Shown here one piece after another: positions 55,849 to 63,604 of a stretch of 64,000 nt of DNA. The DNA comes from Pandoraea oxalativorans. Lineage in GTDB: Bacteria; Pseudomonadota; Gammaproteobacteria; Burkholderiales; Burkholderiaceae. Made by a program: the position numbers and the translations under genes. Under the pieces are notes generated by a model. It was not told the DNA's origin, did no database searches, and worked only from the letters and a program-made list of their open reading frames with translations. The stretch spans positions 1,798,001 through 1,862,000 of the forward strand of contig NZ_CP011253.3 of NCBI RefSeq assembly GCF_000972785.3, written 5' to 3'. Within the stretch, counting starts at the first letter, position 1, and each line of letters opens with the position of its first letter.

Positions 55849-56967
55849 ATGACCGAACCGCTCGACGCCGCCCACGCCCGCCAAACGTCTACTTCGTCTG
55901 CTTCGTCGTCTTCGTCACCAGTCCCGTCGCAGTCCCAACAGCTCGATAAGCCGCTATCGGGCGTGACAGTGCTCGACCTCACGCGTCTGCTGCCAGGTCC
56001 GCTCGCCGGGTTGCGTCTTGCGCAAATGGGGGCGCACGTCATCAAGATCGAAGACAAGGGCGCAGGTGACTACGCCCGGGAAATGATGCTGGCCGATGAC
56101 GAATCGCCCCCCAGCGCCTTCTGGCGACTGCTCAATCGCGGTAAGACTGTCGAACGTCTCGATCTCAAAAGCGACGCGGATCGGAAGACCTTCCTCGATC
56201 ACGTTGCCCACGCCGATGTACTGCTTGAGGGGTTTCGCCCGGGCGTGATGGCGCGTCTGGGCTTCGGCTACGAGGCGCTGGCACGTGTGCGGCCATCGCT
56301 GGTGATGGCGTCGATTTCCGGTTATGGCCAGCAAGGGTCGATGGCGCAAGCCGCCGGGCACGACATCAACTACATCGGGTACGCGGGCGTCCTCGATCAG
56401 CTTTGCGATGCGCAGGACGCGCCCATCGTCCCCAACTTTCAGATCGGCGACCTGTACGGCGGCGCTCAGGCTGCCGTTCAGGAAGTGCTGGCCGCGCTGG
56501 TCGCCGCACAGCGCATCGGGCACGGGCGATGGCTGGACATTTCGATGACGCATGAGGTGTTCCGCTCGAACGTCGTGCCGGCGGTGGCGATGCATCGTCG
56601 GGGGCACGTCTCGCGCGCCGGAAAGGATCTCCTCAACGGGGGTGTGCCCTGCTATCAGGTCTATCGCACGAAGGACGGCCGGTACATGGCGGTCGGTGCG
56701 CTCGAACTGAAGTTCTGGGAATCGCTGTGCGATGTGCTTGGCCGCAGCGACTGGAAGGCCCGGCATTGGACGCTTGGACAGGAGGTTGGGGGAGACGATG
56801 CACTCGCATTGCGTGCAGAGTTGGCGGTGGTGTTTGCTGCCGCAACGCAAGCCGACTGGGTCGCGCGTTTCGCCGATGCCGATTGCTGCGTGACGCCGGT
56901 GCTCCGGCTGGAGGAGGCGATGATGCATCCGCTGTTTGCGCAATTGCGCGACGCGCTGCTGCCATGA
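55849..56967 (+). CDS. Alpha-methylacyl-CoA racemase family protein
   Basis: 372 aa. The first 35 residues are Ser/Thr-rich and low-complexity. A class III CoA-transferase fold follows. The catalytic residues of bacterial MCR (His126, Asp156, Glu241) all align with a constant offset of 45: His171 in AGHDINYIGYAG, Asp201 in IGDLYGG and Glu286 in VGALELKFW. It should epimerise the alpha-methyl centre of 2-methylacyl-CoA esters rather than transfer CoA. Same strand as the transferase gene and 100 bp downstream, so probably part of the same pathway. It ends about 130 bp before a lipoprotein gene. Confidence 0.88.
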   Translation: MTEPLDAAHARQTSTSSASSSSSPVPSQSQQLDKPLSGVTVLDLTRLLPGPLAGLRLAQMGAHVIKIEDKGAGDYAREMMLADDESPPSAFWRLLNRGKTVERLDLKSDADRKTFLDHVAHADVLLEGFRPGVMARLGFGYEALARVRPSLVMASISGYGQQGSMAQAAGHDINYIGYAGVLDQLCDAQDAPIVPNFQIGDLYGGAQAAVQEVLAALVAAQRIGHGRWLDISMTHEVFRSNVVPAVAMHRRGHVSRAGKDLLNGGVPCYQVYRTKDGRYMAVGALELKFWESLCDVLGRSDWKARHWTLGQEVGGDDALALRAELAVVFAAATQADWVARFADADCCVTPVLRLEEAMMHPLFAQLRDALLP

Positions 56968-57100
56968 GATCGATTGTCGCCAGCCGGATGGCTCGACGCT
57001 TGCAGGCGCGTTACCGAATGTCACAATTTTTCGACGTCGGGAGACGCGAAGTCCGCAGGCCCATCGCGTAGAGTCGTTGCTGATCGAGAACGACACGCCC

Positions 57101-57895
57101 ATGACCCGACGGTTCGACTTGCCCCATCCACCGACGCCGACTTTCCGACCCGCGCGACGACGTTTGGCGGCGACCGCCATTCTCTGTGCCGTGTCGACGA
57201 CCGCGACCCTGACCGGATGCGTGTCGTATCAGGACGCCCCTCTGGATCGCGGAAAGGTCCGCTCGACGTCGATGACGACGGCGGATCTCGCGCAAACGGA
57301 TATCAATCGCATGGCGACGCTGGGCATGCGGGCGAATCTTGAGAGTTTGTATCTTCTGGCCGACAAGCTCTATAAGCGCAATCCCCGCGAATGGCGCAAG
57401 GGTGGCGCGGCGACGCAAACCGAAGCCATGGCGCAGCTGCGTGCCGCGATTGAGGGGCGTCGCGCACTGGCGGATCTGAAAGACTTGCGCGATGTTCGCG
57501 CCCTGTCGTTGTCGCTGGATCCGACATTCACCGGCGACCGTGTGGCGGCCTTCGTTTTCAGTCTCTCGGACACGATCGTCACGGCGCATGGCGGCACGAC
57601 CGTGTTCTATCTGAGCGACGGACTCGATGCGCAGCGTATCTACAACGCGGCGCGCAACGTGGAGATCGCGGCGTGGCTGCTGGGGAGTCGCCGGGACATG
57701 GCTGGCAAGCCGTTGCTGTTGGCCAATGAAATGGCCGACGTGCGCAACGTGAGCTTCGAGCGGGAGTTCGGCAAGATCATCGGGCGGCTGGATCTGTTGG
57801 CCGAGATGCTCGACGAGAAGTATCGACGGGCAGGGATCGGCTACGTGCAGAACTTGCTGGGCGCGCAGTTCCTCCAGTTTTTGCCTGTGCGTTGA
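57101..57895 (+). CDS. Lipoprotein of unknown function
   Basis: 264 aa from ATG 57101. The start is chosen because it gives a lipoprotein signal with lipobox LTGC (about 37-40). The mature part is mostly helical, with a MRANLESLYLLADKLYKRNPREWRKG segment (about 75-100) and an internal ATQTEAMAQLRAAIEGRRA region. I do not recognise its family. Overlap with the racemase region is avoided by this start. It is likely attached to the inner leaflet of the outer membrane or to the periplasmic face. Confidence 0.7.
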   Translation: MTRRFDLPHPPTPTFRPARRRLAATAILCAVSTTATLTGCVSYQDAPLDRGKVRSTSMTTADLAQTDINRMATLGMRANLESLYLLADKLYKRNPREWRKGGAATQTEAMAQLRAAIEGRRALADLKDLRDVRALSLSLDPTFTGDRVAAFVFSLSDTIVTAHGGTTVFYLSDGLDAQRIYNAARNVEIAAWLLGSRRDMAGKPLLLANEMADVRNVSFEREFGKIIGRLDLLAEMLDEKYRRAGIGYVQNLLGAQFLQFLPVR

Positions 57896-58032
57896 TGTGC
57901 GCTGACGTGAGTCGATATGCGATGGCGAGCAGGTGAGCTTCGTCGGTGCAGGCGAGCGGCGCAGGGTGGCCGCAGAATCTACCGAGGCCAGGATGCGGCG
58001 GTGTTACGGATAAAGCGCGAAAAATGCACGGA

Positions 58033-58052
58033 TGCTGTATATTTGCACAGTG
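58033..58052 (+). promoter_or_regulatory. LexA box of dinB
   Basis: CTGT-ATATTTGC-ACAG (58035-58050) is the SOS operator pattern. It overlaps the first possible ATG of the dinB frame (58032), which forces the true start downstream. Confidence 0.85.
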
Positions 58053-58067
58053 TTTTCGCCTGCCACC

Positions 58068-59198
58068 GTGACCGCCTCTCAGCGCAAGATCATCCATTGC
58101 GACGCCGATTGTTTCTACGCCTCCGTCGAGATGCGGGACGACCCGTCGTTGCGCGGCATACCACTGGCCGTCGGCGGCCAGCCGGATCAGCGCGGTGTGG
58201 TCGCGACGTGCAATTACGAAGCGCGTGCCTTTGGGGTGCGTTCGGCCATGCCGTCCGCGCAGGCCGTCAAATTGTGTCCCGACTTGCGCATCATCCCGCC
58301 GTCGATGCATCGGTATCAGGAGGCGTCGAAGCGGATCATGGCGATCTATCGCGATTACACCGATCTGGTCGAGCCGTTGTCGCTCGACGAGGCGTACCTC
58401 GACGTTACCGACAGTGAACACTGCGGGGGTTCGGCCACATTGATTGCGCGTGAGATTCGTGCGCGTACTGCGGATGAAGTCGGGTTGACCGTGTCGGCTG
58501 GCGTCGCACCCAACAAGTTCATCGCCAAAATCGCCAGCGATTGGCGTAAGCCTGACGGCATGTTCGTCGTGAAGCCTGCCGAGGTCGATGCTTTCGTCGC
58601 CATACTACCGGTCGAGCGTCTGTTTGGCGTGGGCAAGGTGACGGCGGAAAAGTTACGGGCGCTGGGCGTCGATTCCTGCGGTGATCTGCGCAGCCACTCG
58701 ATGGCCGATCTGACCGAACGCTTTGGCGTGTTCGGGCAGCGGCTGTTCGAGCGCTGTCGCGGTATCGACACCCGGGAGGTCAGCCCGGATCGCGAGCGAA
58801 AATCGATCAGCGTCGAGACGACTTACACACGTGACCTGCGCACACTCGCGGAGTGCGAAACGGCGCTGGAACCACTGCTTCATCAGTTGTCCGAGCGAAT
58901 CGGACGCGCGCGCCGCAGCGAGCCGTTGGCGATCGCGAAGGTCTTCGTGAAGATTCGATTTGCCGATTTTTCGCGGACGACCGCTGAGGCTGGCGCGTTG
59001 GGTGTCGATCCGGTGCAATGCCGCGAGCTGCTGGCAGAAGCGGTGGGGCGCAAGCGGCGTGCGGTGCGATTGATGGGGGTCGGGGTGCGTTTGCTCGAAG
59101 CGCAGGCGACACGTCAGTTGCGCCTGTTTGACGACTGGGATGACGGAGCGTCCCGCACATCGCCCGCATCAGGTGATAATGCACCATCGGAAACTTAG
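58068..59198 (+). CDS. dinB: DNA polymerase IV (Y-family)
   Basis: About 376 aa from GTG 58068, chosen because the LexA box covers the upstream ATG 58032. GTG 58050 is another possibility. The catalytic start RKIIHCDADCFYASVEMRDDP and the palm motif SLDEAYLDVT (about 105-114) are complete. The C-terminal QLRLFD is a beta-clamp-binding motif. A translesion polymerase, error-prone, induced by DNA damage. It is one of two LexA-box genes in the window. The gap to the MgtC gene downstream is 25 bp. Confidence 0.93.
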   Translation: MTASQRKIIHCDADCFYASVEMRDDPSLRGIPLAVGGQPDQRGVVATCNYEARAFGVRSAMPSAQAVKLCPDLRIIPPSMHRYQEASKRIMAIYRDYTDLVEPLSLDEAYLDVTDSEHCGGSATLIAREIRARTADEVGLTVSAGVAPNKFIAKIASDWRKPDGMFVVKPAEVDAFVAILPVERLFGVGKVTAEKLRALGVDSCGDLRSHSMADLTERFGVFGQRLFERCRGIDTREVSPDRERKSISVETTYTRDLRTLAECETALEPLLHQLSERIGRARRSEPLAIAKVFVKIRFADFSRTTAEAGALGVDPVQCRELLAEAVGRKRRAVRLMGVGVRLLEAQATRQLRLFDDWDDGASRTSPASGDNAPSET

Positions 59199-59223
59199 AT
59201 CGCGTAGACGAGCGAGGTGAGGG

Positions 59224-59733
59224 ATGGCGGAGATCATCGAGGTCACATTGCGGCTCACAGCGGCATTGATTCTTGGCGGACTGGTCGGGCTCAATCGCAA
59301 TTTGCACCACAAGTCGGTCGGTTTGCGAACGCTCGCCATTGTGTCGTTCGGGTCAGCGTTATTCGTGCTCGCGGTCGTGCCGTTTCCAGGCACGGCACTG
59401 CCTTATGACAGCTCCTCCGTGAGCCGGGTCGTACAGGGCATTGTGGCGGGGATCGGGTTCCTTGGTGCCGGCTGCATCATCCGGCCGAATCACGGCGCTT
59501 CCGTGCACGGCTTCACCACGGCGGCAGCGCTGTGGAGTACCACGGGCATCGGCATCATCTGCGGGCTCGGCCGCTGGCATATCGCACTCGCCGCAATGGT
59601 GTTGTTACTTATCGTGCTGGCACTCGGCGGGCGTATCGAATCGCTCGCGCACCGTTGGCTGGGGCACGACGACCCCACGACGGGTTCGCCTGACGAGGAC
59701 GCGTCGGCGCGGCATGGGCACGACGGCAAGTGA
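59224..59733 (+). CDS. MgtC/SapB family membrane protein
   Basis: 169 aa. Four to five hydrophobic helices carry the family signature AALILGGLVGLNRNLHHKSVGLRTLAIVS (about 14-42) and a GIVAGIGFLGAGCIIRPN segment (about 74-91). The C-terminus is acidic and His-rich (about 145-169). MgtC-type proteins are linked to growth in low magnesium and to virulence, with an ATP-synthase or cell-wall connection. It lies 25 bp after dinB on the same strand. Confidence 0.9.
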   Translation: MAEIIEVTLRLTAALILGGLVGLNRNLHHKSVGLRTLAIVSFGSALFVLAVVPFPGTALPYDSSSVSRVVQGIVAGIGFLGAGCIIRPNHGASVHGFTTAAALWSTTGIGIICGLGRWHIALAAMVLLLIVLALGGRIESLAHRWLGHDDPTTGSPDEDASARHGHDGK

Positions 59734-59815
59734 CATCTACGCAGTTGATGCTGAAGACACACATCGCGGCCTCCTCGCCCTCGACGTCATGGGCAAATTC
59801 CTGCGGATACCGAAG

Positions 59816-59838
59816 AAAAATGCCCGCCGAAGCGGGCA
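59816..59838 (-). terminator. Minus-strand terminator after the structured RNA candidate
   Basis: TGCCCGC-TTCG-GCGGGCA followed by TTTTT on the minus strand (59838-59816). The 188-bp stretch between it and the lipoprotein stop at 60026 folds strongly. Confidence 0.82.
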
Positions 59839-59990
59839 AATGACGTTGTCGCAGTACCCCCAAAAGGACGTAAGAGGGCGATTTCATTTTGGTCGCCGGA
59901 CCATCTTTCGCCAATCGGGGCTTGCCCGATTAGGGAAAGCACGTTCGGGTGACTACGTAATCGACGCCCGCTCTTGCGACTAATTTTCTT
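59839..59990 (-). ncRNA. Candidate structured non-coding RNA
   Basis: Minus-strand region without a gene. An outer helix (GTCGCA 59848-59853 with TGCGAC 59975-59980), a second helix (AAGAG...GGCG 59872-59880 with CGCC..CTCTT 59965-59975), an open middle, and a long terminal hairpin (AATCGGG 59913-59919 with CCCGATT 59925-59931, flanked by CTTTC/GAAAG) form a rod with a central bubble. A strong terminator follows. The shape recalls 6S RNA, and both TCGCAAG.GCGGGC and ACTGCGAC.ACG pieces resemble E. coli 6S. I cannot confirm the identity. It could instead be the 3' tail of the lipoprotein mRNA. Confidence 0.4.
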
Positions 59991-60025
59991 CCGAGCGTTT
60001 GAAGCATGAAGCCGCGTGCGTTGCG

Positions 60026-60490
60026 TCATTGAAGCGCGCGCAACTCTGTCGCCCGGGCACGGGCCACCCGCAAACCGTCGGCTTGCAGGGAGAGCGTGGC
60101 CGCGTCGGCTTGCTGTGCGGCATCTGTCGGGGAGGTGTACGTCACGATGGCCGCCTGACGTTCGCGATGGAATCGCTGGGTAATCGGGGCGCATTCGGTG
60201 GCGGCTTCGTCGGCCAGGCGAATCGGGTCGGGGACCAGATTCACGTAGCGTGCGACGTGGCCATACAGACAGGTGCGGTACTGATCCGCAGCCGCGTCCG
60301 CGGCGGCCAGATGACGCTCGCGCAACGTGGCCGAATCGATAGCCGCGGGGCGTTGTGCCGACGAGGTGTTCGCGTTCGCGTGAGGGCTCGAGGGGGCGGC
60401 ACAAGCCGTGAGCATCGCGACGACGGCAAGGGAACACAGCACCGGGGCGGCGCGGCGGGGAAAAGCCAAAATCGGAAACTTCCGAGTCAT
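60026..60490 (-). CDS. Small lipoprotein of unknown function
   Basis: 154 aa. Signal peptide with lipobox LTAC (about 27-30), followed by a helical, Ala-rich mature part with paired cysteines (CLYGHVAR at about 74, CAPITQRF at about 100). No family is recognised. It has no close neighbour on its strand other than the structured region downstream. Divergent from phrB with about 90 bp between starts. Confidence 0.72.
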   Translation of the reverse strand: MTRKFPILAFPRRAAPVLCSLAVVAMLTACAAPSSPHANANTSSAQRPAAIDSATLRERHLAAADAAADQYRTCLYGHVARYVNLVPDPIRLADEAATECAPITQRFHRERQAAIVTYTSPTDAAQQADAATLSLQADGLRVARARATELRALQ

Positions 60491-60581
60491 GAGGTAATCG
60501 AGGCCGATGGCGTAAAGTCCGCGATCTCGCTATGGTAAGGGATTTGACGGATCCGGCGCGTCGTTGTGGCGCTACTCAGAC

Positions 60582-62078
60582 ATGAGCGAATTTCAAAAAG
60601 GGCTGGTATGGCTGCGGCGCGATCTGCGCTGTAACGATAACGCTACGCTGGCACAGGCGCTTGCGACATGCGGTGAAGTGTCCGTGGTGTTCGTCTTCGA
60701 TACGACGATTCTCGGCGGATTACCGCGAGACGACCGACGCGTCGCGTTCATTCACGACAGCGTGAGCGAATTGGCGCAGACGTTGGCGGGCTTGGGGGGC
60801 GGGCTGATCGTCCGGCATGGCGACCCGACCGAGGAGATTCCCGCGCTGGCGAAGTCGCTCGGCGTGCAGGTCGTCTTCACCGGGCGGGATTACGAGCCGG
60901 ACGCTGTCAAACGGGACCGTTCGGTCGCACGCTCGCTGGAGGCGCTGGACATTGCCTTCGAGACGGTTAAGGACCAGGTGATTTTCGACACGAGCGAGAT
61001 TCTGACGGCGCAGGGTGAGCCGTACAGTGTCTTCACACCGTACTCGCGCGCCTGGTTGAAGCAGTTGCGCCCGGTCGACCTGGCACCGCACGGCCGGAAG
61101 GCGGATTGGCTCAGGCTTGCGAAGCCGTCGCATGGGGCTGGAGAGGTGCCGTCGATGGCATCGCTGGGCTTTGAAGTGCCCGACGCGCGCCGGATGGCCC
61201 TTGCTGCGGGCGAGTCCGGCGCCAAGCAGTTGCTGGACGATTTCCTGCCGCGCATGACGCACTATCACGAACGGCGCGATTACCCCGGGCTGCGCGGTCC
61301 GAGCTATCTGTCCGTGCATCTGCGCTTCGGTACGGTGTCGATCCGGACCTTAGTGCGGGAGGCACACGCCGCGATGCTCAAGGGTGGGGACGCAGGCAAT
61401 GGCGCGAAAACATGGCTGAGCGAGCTGATCTGGCGCGAGTTTTATTTCATGATCCTGCATCATCACCCGGAAGTCGTCGGCCACGCGTTCAAACCCGCAT
61501 ACGACGCCATCGAGTGGGCCACGGGGGACGCGGCGGATGCCGACTTCGAGGCGTGGTGCGAGGGCCGTACGGGCTATCCGCTGGTCGACGCGGCCATGCG
61601 TCAGATCAACCAGACCGGCTATATGCACAACCGGCTGCGCATGGTGACGGCCAGCTTTCTGGTCAAGGATCTCGGCATCGACTGGCGCCGTGGCGAGGCG
61701 TATTTCGCGCGTCAGTTGAACGATTTCGATTTGTCCGCGAACAATGGCGGATGGCAATGGGCCGCTTCCACCGGGTGCGACGCCCAACCGTACTTCCGCA
61801 TCTTCAATCCGATTACCCAGTCCGAAAAGTTCGACCCGCAGGGGCGCTTCATCCGGAAGTACGTGCCCGAACTGGCGCATCTGTCCGACAAGGCCATCCA
61901 TGCACCCTGGCGCGCCGATGCGCAGACGCTGGCCGACGCGAAGGTGACGCTCGGACGCGATTACCCCCAACCGGTGGTGGCCCACGACCTCGCCCGCAAG
62001 GAGACGCTGGCGCGATATGCGGTCGTCAAGACGCCAGCGGTCTCTTCCCGGCCGGCGAATAGTGACGATGAGGATTAA
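60582..62078 (+). CDS. phrB: Deoxyribodipyrimidine photolyase, class I
   Basis: 498 aa from ATG 60582. An N-terminal antenna-binding domain (GLVWLRRDLRCNDNATLAQAL) is followed by the FAD-binding helical domain with the FAD segment NDFDLSANNGGWQWAASTGCDAQPYFRIFNP (about 385-415). It repairs cyclobutane pyrimidine dimers using blue light. All conserved Trp residues of the FAD pocket region appear present. The downstream 300 bp contain no gene and end in a strong terminator. Confidence 0.94.
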   Translation: MSEFQKGLVWLRRDLRCNDNATLAQALATCGEVSVVFVFDTTILGGLPRDDRRVAFIHDSVSELAQTLAGLGGGLIVRHGDPTEEIPALAKSLGVQVVFTGRDYEPDAVKRDRSVARSLEALDIAFETVKDQVIFDTSEILTAQGEPYSVFTPYSRAWLKQLRPVDLAPHGRKADWLRLAKPSHGAGEVPSMASLGFEVPDARRMALAAGESGAKQLLDDFLPRMTHYHERRDYPGLRGPSYLSVHLRFGTVSIRTLVREAHAAMLKGGDAGNGAKTWLSELIWREFYFMILHHHPEVVGHAFKPAYDAIEWATGDAADADFEAWCEGRTGYPLVDAAMRQINQTGYMHNRLRMVTASFLVKDLGIDWRRGEAYFARQLNDFDLSANNGGWQWAASTGCDAQPYFRIFNPITQSEKFDPQGRFIRKYVPELAHLSDKAIHAPWRADAQTLADAKVTLGRDYPQPVVAHDLARKETLARYAVVKTPAVSSRPANSDDED

Positions 62079-62354
62079 GTCCCCGGTTTACCCCGATACG
62101 TGTATACCCCGGTCAACTTTTTCCGTTATCGGCCGTTTATACGGTTATGGCACGCAAGAGGCCTGGGCTTCGGTATCGGTTCGCAACGTCGGGGGGCGTT
62201 AGTGGGCGTCAGGGAGGAAGCAGTAAAACAATAGCGATGTGCTCACAATGCTCTGAAACGAGCAAGGGCAGGCCAAAACCACACGGGGAAGCTTGGAGAA
62301 AATCCTTCGCCGCACAGACGGTAGCTTCGAACCACGGGGTTCGCGTTGAGCGAG
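62079..62354 (+). other. Gene-free 276-bp region before a strong terminator
   Basis: Between phrB and the terminator. No credible ORF. GGCCTG (62160-62165) can pair with CAGGCC (62269-62274), and several small hairpins occur, for example CGAACC/GGTTCG near 62330. A purine-rich GTCAGGGAGGAAGCAG (62208-62223) recalls, but does not match, the 4.5S RNA loop. It is either the phrB 3' UTR or an unrecognised small RNA. Confidence 0.35.
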
Positions 62355-62387
62355 TGCCCGGAACGTCAGCGTTCCGGGTATTTTTTT
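62355..62387 (+). terminator. Terminator downstream of phrB region
   Basis: CCCGGAACG (62357-62365) pairs with CGTTCCGGG (62370-62378) around TCAG, followed by TA and seven T. It ends at the urea transporter's 3' end on the opposite strand. Confidence 0.9.
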
Positions 62388-63333
62388 ATGCGCCGCCTGC
62401 GCGTCGACCCGGCCGATCCCTGGCCGTCACACCCAGAACGATCCACACGGCCAGATTGAACGGCAACGTGAAGTACGGCCATCCGCGTGGCGTGAGCCAA
62501 CTGCCCAGAATCACGCAAATCACGGCCGCGAGCGCGGCACCGGTGAGTCGCATTGTGAGGCGGCGTCCGAAAACGCCAAGACCCAGCGCGGCGAGGAAAG
62601 CGTTGATGCCGACACCGCTCGCCTGAGCTGCCATTGACGGCCAGCGCGAAGCCAGCGTGACCAAAAGCACCCAGACGGTCACCCCGGTAGCCAGCGCCCA
62701 CACGGTCGCGCGGGCATTCCAGAGCGCCAGCACGTACCAGGTCAGCAAACCCAGCACCAGCGGCGCAACGAAGACGACCTGTCCCACGGAGCAGAACACG
62801 AAGCTCGGCGAGCCCATGTCGCAAGCGAGCGAACGTGTCCGTGGCGAGAGTTCGAGCCACGGCAACATGGCCCAGGAAAGGGCCATGACGGCCACGAACG
62901 GCCCCGTCAGTGCCGGAAGTTCGCGTCGGACGAGGGCGGCCGTTGCCACGACGGTCAGGGCGACGCAAAGGGCCAGCCACGCGGCAAATATCGCGTCCGG
63001 CTGCCACAGGGCGCCAAAGGCGACCCCTGTCAGCGCGCCGTTGTAGCCAAACAACCCCGTGTGACGTTGCGCGTGCGGCAAGCGCATCGCGACGGCGACG
63101 CCGGATGCCGTGACGCTCGCGGCCAGTCCGGTCACGGCGGCAGCCGGATCCGAGAGGGTCAGCAGGGCCAGCAGCAGAGCACCGATACCGGCCGACGGGA
63201 TGAAATAGATTTGGGCGAAGTTGGCCATCGTTCCACGCAGTTCGCCCATCAACCCATGCGGTTGAGCAGTCGGCGAGGGCGTAGTCATCGAAGAAGGCGA
63301 TGCCGGAACGGATGGTGGATGAGACAGGGACAT
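62386..63333 (-). CDS. Urea transporter
   Basis: About 315 aa from ATG 63333; inner ATG 63288 and outer ATG 63408 are alternatives, and none has a strong ribosome site. The family pattern is clear: AQIYFIPSAGIGALLLALLTLSDPAAA, LFGYNGALTGVAFGALW and the C-terminal YFTLPFNLAVWIVLG. About ten hydrophobic helices form a two-fold urea channel. No urease genes lie in the window. The 3' end abuts the terminator coming from the phrB side. Confidence 0.88.
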   Translation of the reverse strand: MSLSHPPSVPASPSSMTTPSPTAQPHGLMGELRGTMANFAQIYFIPSAGIGALLLALLTLSDPAAAVTGLAASVTASGVAVAMRLPHAQRHTGLFGYNGALTGVAFGALWQPDAIFAAWLALCVALTVVATAALVRRELPALTGPFVAVMALSWAMLPWLELSPRTRSLACDMGSPSFVFCSVGQVVFVAPLVLGLLTWYVLALWNARATVWALATGVTVWVLLVTLASRWPSMAAQASGVGINAFLAALGLGVFGRRLTMRLTGAALAAVICVILGSWLTPRGWPYFTLPFNLAVWIVLGVTARDRPGRRAGGA

Positions 63334-63548
63334 GAGGGTGACGATGGATCGGGCGAGTCGGATGACGAGCGCGTAATCGACCACTGTGCGTCGCGTCATA
63401 GCGGACAAGCGGACATAGCGCAGCGCTGAGCCTAGGGCGCGAGGTTACGCCGAACCCCGATATTCAGGTGCGTCAACGCCTTATAGTCGGTATTGCAGAT
63501 TTCAAGGGGCTGGGGCCGAGGGGCGTTTTGACCGTTGCCCGCCGAAAT

Positions 63549-63581
63549 GCAAAAAGCCCGCGCTTGGCGGCGCGGGCTTTT
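63549..63581 (-). terminator. Terminator of glnS
   Basis: On the minus strand AAAGCCCGCGC (63580-63570) pairs with GCGCGGGCTTT (63563-63553), followed by TTTTTG. It begins 25 bp after the glnS stop at 63605. Confidence 0.9.
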
Positions 63582-63604
63582 GCGGACGACGGGGCAGGGC
63601 TGAC

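Noticed and set aside
62208..62223. GTCAGGGAGGAAGCAG resembling the 4.5S RNA (SRP) loop
   Set aside because: The conserved loop GGTCAGGTCCGGAAGGAAGCAG is not matched (bases missing), and the flanks do not fold into the SRP hairpin.
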